NCBI RefSeq assembly: GCF_002632825.1
Contig: NZ_NJAJ01000027.1
Coordinates: 1 to 64,000 of the forward strand
Length of the DNA: 64,000 bases
Reading direction: 5' to 3'
From: Xenorhabdus stockiae
GTDB lineage: Bacteria > Pseudomonadota > Gammaproteobacteria > Enterobacterales > Enterobacteriaceae
Of this stretch, positions 59,521 to 64,000 are shown piece by piece. The stretch's first letter is position 1; every line of letters starts with the position of its first letter. The position numbers were made by a program, and so were the translations under genes. Under the pieces are notes generated by a model, which was given only the letters and a program-made list of their open reading frames with translations, was not told the origin of the DNA and ran no database searches.

Positions 59521-61278
59521 TCATATTGAAGCTGATGTATCTGTTAGTCCATGCCAATATTCACTATATGTTCTCATATTATTTTTATCTTTTGTATAAT
59601 ATTCAAAATAAACCATTGCGGACTCATTTTCATAAGCATCTATATCGGTATAAAATGGATGTGGAATTGGCACTACCGTTGAGCATAAATATATATTACC
59701 AACTGGATATTTATCTAGCGTTGATGAAAGATTTATTTTCTGGTTTTTATTTATTGGCTGGAATAAATTTTTATTCGCTGATTTAATATACATATTTACA
59801 TATATATCAGATCCAGCTTTAGGACGTTTAGTATCTGCTGGATCGTTTGTTGCCACTATCCTTAAATATGCATCATTTCCTCCATTAAAAATATAATTTG
59901 CCAGTTGAGCCCTAGTAGTTAAATCATCTTCAAAAATCTTAGCACCTAGCTCTCCTGGATTACTCAATTTATTATCATTATTATAATCTGCATAACTAGA
60001 AAAAACCTCAACTTTATTATAAATTCTACTTACTGTACCTGGTGGTATATCCTCTGAACCTCCACCCATATATTTAATTTCCTTTATTCTTGAATAGAGA
60101 GTTTCCCCTACTCTTGCAATCACATAAAAAATTTCCGATTCCTTATTAACTGTAAAGCTATTATAAGGAATGGGATAACTATATATATCGTTATCATCAC
60201 CATGCATAAAGTTAATAGGTTGTATTAAACTACTAATATCTGGTTCACTACCTTTTTCTTTTGTGAAAAACAATAGCTGATCATTCGCTTTATAATTTGC
60301 ATCAGTTTGAATCTCAGCATTAAAACTAGGGCTATCTGGATCCCCAATTATGTTTCCATTATTAGCATCAGGTATATATAATTGGGCTAGCTCACCTAAA
60401 GCCCAAAATGGCCTTGGTGTAATAAAGCACACCTTTCTTGCCATATACCCTTCTCCTACTTGATAGTCCTCGGTAATAACTTCACACCCTAAGGAAAGTA
60501 CAGTTGGTTTATAATCAGGAGCACCTCCACTAATAATAGGTTTATTATTTGAGTAAACACGGAACCTTATTTCCCCTGTATTATTATCACTTATCAAATT
60601 GATAAAAGTAAGTCCACCATCACCATCACCATAACTGCTCGGTGTATAAGTAATTAATGGCTCTGTATTTGAATCAGATGTAACAATAACATCCCTAGTA
60701 ATATCTAGTATTGGTGAAGAAACAAGATAAACCAGAGTGTTTTTTAATGGAGTATTGGAAGGCGTCTTTGATAATGAACTTCCTGTATCTTCTAATAATG
60801 TAGTCTTATAAAGAATATATGTATCCTGAGGGTCATTATTATCCGGCTTAGAATATTCTTCAGGAATAACACAAACAAGCTTATCTGATTGTAATTGCAA
60901 ACTATATGGAATGATTTTTTTTACATTGTATTTAAAATCTTTATTATAAGGATGTATAGGCAACGCCAATTCTATATTAAATGATACCTGACCATTTTTG
61001 ATATTAGTATTAGTATCCTCAATAGCTACTAAGTAATGTCCAGTAATACTATTTTCCATATTGGATGTCACAGGTATGTTTCCAATAAGTTGTATTTTTA
61101 TACCTGAATTTTCTTTTACTGTAACATTAAGTGGTATTCCAGAAGGAAAACTAGCTTCGGTGCTTAATGTCACATCAAGATAAAATTGCTGACCGTAAGT
61201 TACGGTCGTATCATCTGGTACTGATAATGTTGGAGTTAATGTAATTCCTGATAATTTTCTTTTATTTACTTCGGTCAT
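59521..61278 (-). CDS. Ig-repeat family protein, paralogue without Big-1 domains
   Basis: 585 residues, also without a signal peptide. Residues 1-400 are closely related to the gene downstream (SVPDDTTVTYGQQFYLDVTL; VKKIIPYSLQLQSDKLVCVIPE; LLFFTKEKGS), but from about residue 405 the sequence is different, with no Big-1 repeats (RIYNKVEVFSSYADYNNDNK, then a YIKSANKNLFQPINKNQKIN region, ending HGLTDTSASI). A shared N-terminal part with replaced C-termini is typical of modular effectors or toxins. RBS GAGGTGAG about 3 nt before ATG. Confidence 0.83.
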   Translation of the reverse strand: MTEVNKRKLSGITLTPTLSVPDDTTVTYGQQFYLDVTLSTEASFPSGIPLNVTVKENSGIKIQLIGNIPVTSNMENSITGHYLVAIEDTNTNIKNGQVSFNIELALPIHPYNKDFKYNVKKIIPYSLQLQSDKLVCVIPEEYSKPDNNDPQDTYILYKTTLLEDTGSSLSKTPSNTPLKNTLVYLVSSPILDITRDVIVTSDSNTEPLITYTPSSYGDGDGGLTFINLISDNNTGEIRFRVYSNNKPIISGGAPDYKPTVLSLGCEVITEDYQVGEGYMARKVCFITPRPFWALGELAQLYIPDANNGNIIGDPDSPSFNAEIQTDANYKANDQLLFFTKEKGSEPDISSLIQPINFMHGDDNDIYSYPIPYNSFTVNKESEIFYVIARVGETLYSRIKEIKYMGGGSEDIPPGTVSRIYNKVEVFSSYADYNNDNKLSNPGELGAKIFEDDLTTRAQLANYIFNGGNDAYLRIVATNDPADTKRPKAGSDIYVNMYIKSANKNLFQPINKNQKINLSSTLDKYPVGNIYLCSTVVPIPHPFYTDIDAYENESAMVYFEYYTKDKNNMRTYSEYWHGLTDTSASI

Positions 61279-61527
61279 ATCTCACCTCATATATTATCAT
61301 ATGAAATTTATTTTTCATGTCAGGTATATTTAAATACATTCAAAATAAAATATCTAATAAAAAAAAGTCATCAGCTAAGTTTATATAATTCACGCTAAAT
61401 TTAATCTTTCAATATGGTTTTATTTATAAGTAATTTAATGAGGTTATTTTCTACAATAATTATCATTAATAAATGAGAGCATTCTTAATAAAGCTAGATA
61501 AATACAAATATCGCATGTAACGCATTA
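61279..61527. other. Gap between Ig-repeat genes
   Basis: 250 very AT-rich bases, no gene and no strong terminator. Probably holds a promoter for the downstream (minus-strand) gene. Confidence 0.4.
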
Positions 61528-64000
61528 TCATTTGAAAACATTTCTTCCATGTTTTTGATAATATTTTTCGCATAATACATAAACATCATCATAAGGATCC
61601 CCTATAAATTCCTGACCCGTCAATAAATTATAAGGAAAATAGCTAGCGACCCCACTATTTTGTCTAGTTTTTAACATTTTAATATATATATTATTTTTAT
61701 TTTTAATAGTAATTCCATCCAAAATTCCAAATTTATAGGCATCAGGAAATTCATCGTGAAGCGAAGTTCCTGTTCCTGTCGATACTAACTCTGAATCAAG
61801 AGGAGACAAAAAAATAGCAACATTGTTAGGAGGTTTTTCGCAGTCATTTCCATCATTTAATTTATAATTTCCAATCATGTCAGAGCGAATTCCGAAAAAT
61901 CTACGTGTAAAAAATTTATATGTATATTGCTGTTGGGTTCCATTTTTTTTCGTAATATGAAGGATAACTTCTTGGGATCCTGGGTTATCGGTAAATATTA
62001 CAAGTCCATTGCTATCTATGTACATGGGAGACCACCAACCTAATTCTGGGGTATATTTGATATTATCTCCTGATTCAACAAGTACTTTACCTTTAGCAGA
62101 TGTAAATTCAGCAGCCAATGGGTAAAATACGTTATATGGCCTTTCCTGCTCGGTAAAGGATTTACTAACCGATTTATCCACCTTCCCCGTGTTAGGATCA
62201 TACTTATAGACCCTTATCGCAGCTAATTCCGGTGAAACATCAAAAGTAACTGCTTGTTTGGCAACCTGAAAGAACGTACTCTCAGGAGAAATCCCTGCCA
62301 TATTGAAGGTGACTTCTACTCTTTTTTTATTAAGTCCGACATTACTCTTTAATGTAGCGTATAAATACCCGTCGCTATTTGTTTTACCCTCTTTATCCCA
62401 TTCTAGATTTAATTGTTTACCTGTTACATCCGGAAGATTACGAGTCCAATTGACCTCACTGAATAAGTAGTCAGAAACTGGTTTTTTACTTTTTTTATCA
62501 ATGATCTGTGCTCTATACATATATTCTGATTTACCATCTCCCAATAATGGCTTATTAGGATCAAATGCCTCTTCATTCCCTGCCCGGTTAACTTTATATA
62601 TTTCAACACTATCCTTAGCAATTTCGAAATCCAATGCAAAATTCACTAATTTCGAACATATCGGCGAAGCAGGATCCCTATCCACAATATTGATACATGC
62701 TTTTACCTGTCCCCACTGAAGACTGGTCATAGTAGCTGTTAAAGTCCCATCCTTCGGGTTTACCTCTAACGGTTCATCTGGTGGTGGTGTTAAGTTTGGT
62801 TCAGTTGTACCTGTATCATCCTGAAGCTGCGGTCTACCCCATGCAAACTTCATGACTGGTTCTTTATATGGTTCATTATTTTGTTTATCACGCCAGATAG
62901 TTGCTGTAAATTCATATGAATCCTGCCCATTTGCAACAACAACTGGATTTTTTGAGGTTGGATTGATAGTAATTTCCGGCCAAATAAAACTAATAATATC
63001 TTCTGTTGATTCCCCGCTAGACTGAGTACCGCTGGGTTCTATAACAGATGCTGTGACGACAAGACCTAACACCTTCTTAGAACTGGTTAAGGTTGCTGTC
63101 ATCTTACCATCATTATCAGTTACCTCTGAAGTAGGCTCCAATTGAAGATCAGGATCGTTAACCTTCCAAACAATTTTTTCCCCTGCTATACCTCCATCTA
63201 AATCCGTCACGTGGGCTGTACAGATGTAACTTTCGCCCACTAATACAGGGGTTTTACCAAAAGCCTTGCATTCCACAGTAATATGTTCAGATTGAATGGA
63301 AACCGGCACTTTAGTGCTAATCGCGGGGTGATTTTCAATAGCCAGTGATACCGTTATCTTATTGAAGGGTTTTGAGCTATCCAATGTTGCAATCAACTCA
63401 CCTGAATCATTTGTCTTTTTTGTTTGTGAGGTTAACTTGACTTCTTGACCTTTATCATCGGTTGCTTTCCATACCACAGTCTTAATTTCTTGCGTCTTTA
63501 CCGGATTGTTATGGCGATCCACGACTGTACCGCTGAAGGTGTAAAATTTTCCATCGCCTACGAGCAAAGGCCCCTGCGGACTTACAGTCAGAAATTCTTC
63601 CTGAATATGGTAGGCGTGTTCAGATTCAATGGAAACCGGCACTTTAGTGCTAATCGCGGGGTGATTTTCAATAGCCAGTGATACCGTTATCTTATTGAAG
63701 GGTTTTGAGCTATCCAATGTTGCAATCAACTCACCTGAATCATTTGTCTTTTTTGTTTGCGAGGTTAACTTGACTTCTTGACCTTTATCATCGGTTGCTT
63801 TCCATACCACAGTCTTAATTTCTTGCGTCTTTACCGGATTGTTATGGCGATCCACGACTGTACCGCTGAAGGTGTAAAATTTTCCATCGCCTACGAGCAA
63901 AGGCCCCTGCGGACTTACAGTCAGAAATTCTTCCTGAATATGGTAGGCGTGTTCAGATTCAATGGAAACCGGCACTTTAGTGCTAATCGCGGGGTGATTT
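61528..64000 (-). CDS. Ig-repeat (Big-1/invasin-like) protein, 5' end outside the window
   Basis: At least 815 codons, open to the window edge; the true start is beyond 64000. Tandem Ig-like domains: two complete near-identical 111-residue repeats (VSIESEHAYHIQEEFLTVSP...) and the start of a third, then three or more diverged ones (VECKAFGKTPVLVGESYICT; ITINPTSKNPVVVANGQDSY; FEIAKDSVEIYKVN). The C-terminal 190 residues differ (FDVSPELAAIRVYKYDPNTG...GNYKLNDGNDCEKPPNNVAI...YVLCEKYYQKHGRNVF) and resemble the intimin/invasin-family C-terminal end. Likely an adhesin-like protein; its N-terminus, which would show a barrel or a signal, is not visible. Confidence 0.82.
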   Translation of the reverse strand, partial: NHPAISTKVPVSIESEHAYHIQEEFLTVSPQGPLLVGDGKFYTFSGTVVDRHNNPVKTQEIKTVVWKATDDKGQEVKLTSQTKKTNDSGELIATLDSSKPFNKITVSLAIENHPAISTKVPVSIESEHAYHIQEEFLTVSPQGPLLVGDGKFYTFSGTVVDRHNNPVKTQEIKTVVWKATDDKGQEVKLTSQTKKTNDSGELIATLDSSKPFNKITVSLAIENHPAISTKVPVSIQSEHITVECKAFGKTPVLVGESYICTAHVTDLDGGIAGEKIVWKVNDPDLQLEPTSEVTDNDGKMTATLTSSKKVLGLVVTASVIEPSGTQSSGESTEDIISFIWPEITINPTSKNPVVVANGQDSYEFTATIWRDKQNNEPYKEPVMKFAWGRPQLQDDTGTTEPNLTPPPDEPLEVNPKDGTLTATMTSLQWGQVKACINIVDRDPASPICSKLVNFALDFEIAKDSVEIYKVNRAGNEEAFDPNKPLLGDGKSEYMYRAQIIDKKSKKPVSDYLFSEVNWTRNLPDVTGKQLNLEWDKEGKTNSDGYLYATLKSNVGLNKKRVEVTFNMAGISPESTFFQVAKQAVTFDVSPELAAIRVYKYDPNTGKVDKSVSKSFTEQERPYNVFYPLAAEFTSAKGKVLVESGDNIKYTPELGWWSPMYIDSNGLVIFTDNPGSQEVILHITKKNGTQQQYTYKFFTRRFFGIRSDMIGNYKLNDGNDCEKPPNNVAIFLSPLDSELVSTGTGTSLHDEFPDAYKFGILDGITIKNKNNIYIKMLKTRQNSGVASYFPYNLLTGQEFIGDPYDDVYVLCEKYYQKHGRNVFK
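63285..64000 (-). repeat. Near-identical 333-bp tandem repeats coding Ig-like domains
   Basis: Units start at 63285, 63618 and 63951, 333 bp apart. I see only a few differences between the two full copies (for example tgtttgtgag against tgtttgcgag). Third copy runs out of the window. In frame, 111 residues each. Confidence 0.92.

Overview
The window looks like the chromosome of an entomopathogenic Morganellaceae bacterium, most probably Photorhabdus (Xenorhabdus less likely). The housekeeping blocks follow enterobacterial order: nupC-ypeB-ligA / zipA-cysZ-cysK-ptsH-ptsI-crr-cysM-cysA-cysW-cysT, yfeY, ypeA, hemF, and der-bamB-yfgM-hisS-ispG-rodZ-pilF-rlmN-ndk-pbpC. Two protealysin-type metalloproteases (PrtS-like) and a dispersed palindromic-ended repeat fit Photorhabdus. 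The genus assignment rests on recall, not on a search.

Layout. 1-4400: an Ig-like fragment, a MATE transporter, a VOC protein, ypeB and nupC. 4500-11000: ligA, then a badly deleted P2-like prophage between ligA and zipA. The prophage keeps an integrase with a stop codon, a cos-like core, two cargo genes, a gpD remnant, ogr and a toxin-antitoxin pair, and is bracketed by a 17-bp repeat lying in two copies of a terminator. 11000-23600: zipA, sulfur assimilation genes and the PTS operon, with cysTWA but no cysP. 23691-39010: a 15.3-kb mobile island. 39000-43300: hemF and the protease cluster. 43385-56464: core operons. 56600-64000: three large Ig-repeat proteins without signal peptides where enterics often carry the alpha-2-macroglobulin gene.

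The island is the main discovery. It carries integrase, an AlpA-like regulator, a YlcI/YnfO-like small protein, a primase-helicase, iteron clusters, then a complete HK97-type head and packaging block (major capsid, protease, portal, closure, connector, HNH, TerS, TerL) and no recognisable tail or lysis genes. This is the layout of a capsid-forming phage-inducible chromosomal island (cfPICI), which makes its own heads and takes tails from a helper phage. It is integrated exactly at the 5' end of hemF: a 19-bp repeat starting at the hemF ATG flanks it, so the hemF start codon is rebuilt while the native hemF promoter is left 15 kb away. Portal (+1 insertion) and TerL (amber) are broken, so packaging is probably decaying. 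Two cargo genes, a small candidate clan CD (caspase-like) peptidase and a membrane protein, occupy likely cargo positions. A strongly folded, pseudoknot-capable RNA lies just upstream of a Ner-like regulator at the right end.

The sulfur genes work together: CysTWA imports sulfate or thiosulfate (with a binding protein encoded elsewhere), CysZ imports sulfate, and CysK/CysM make cysteine. PtsH, PtsI and Crr form the phosphoryl-transfer core of sugar uptake. The block from rlmN to der covers translation fidelity, isoprenoid precursor synthesis, cell shape, outer-membrane assembly and ribosome assembly.
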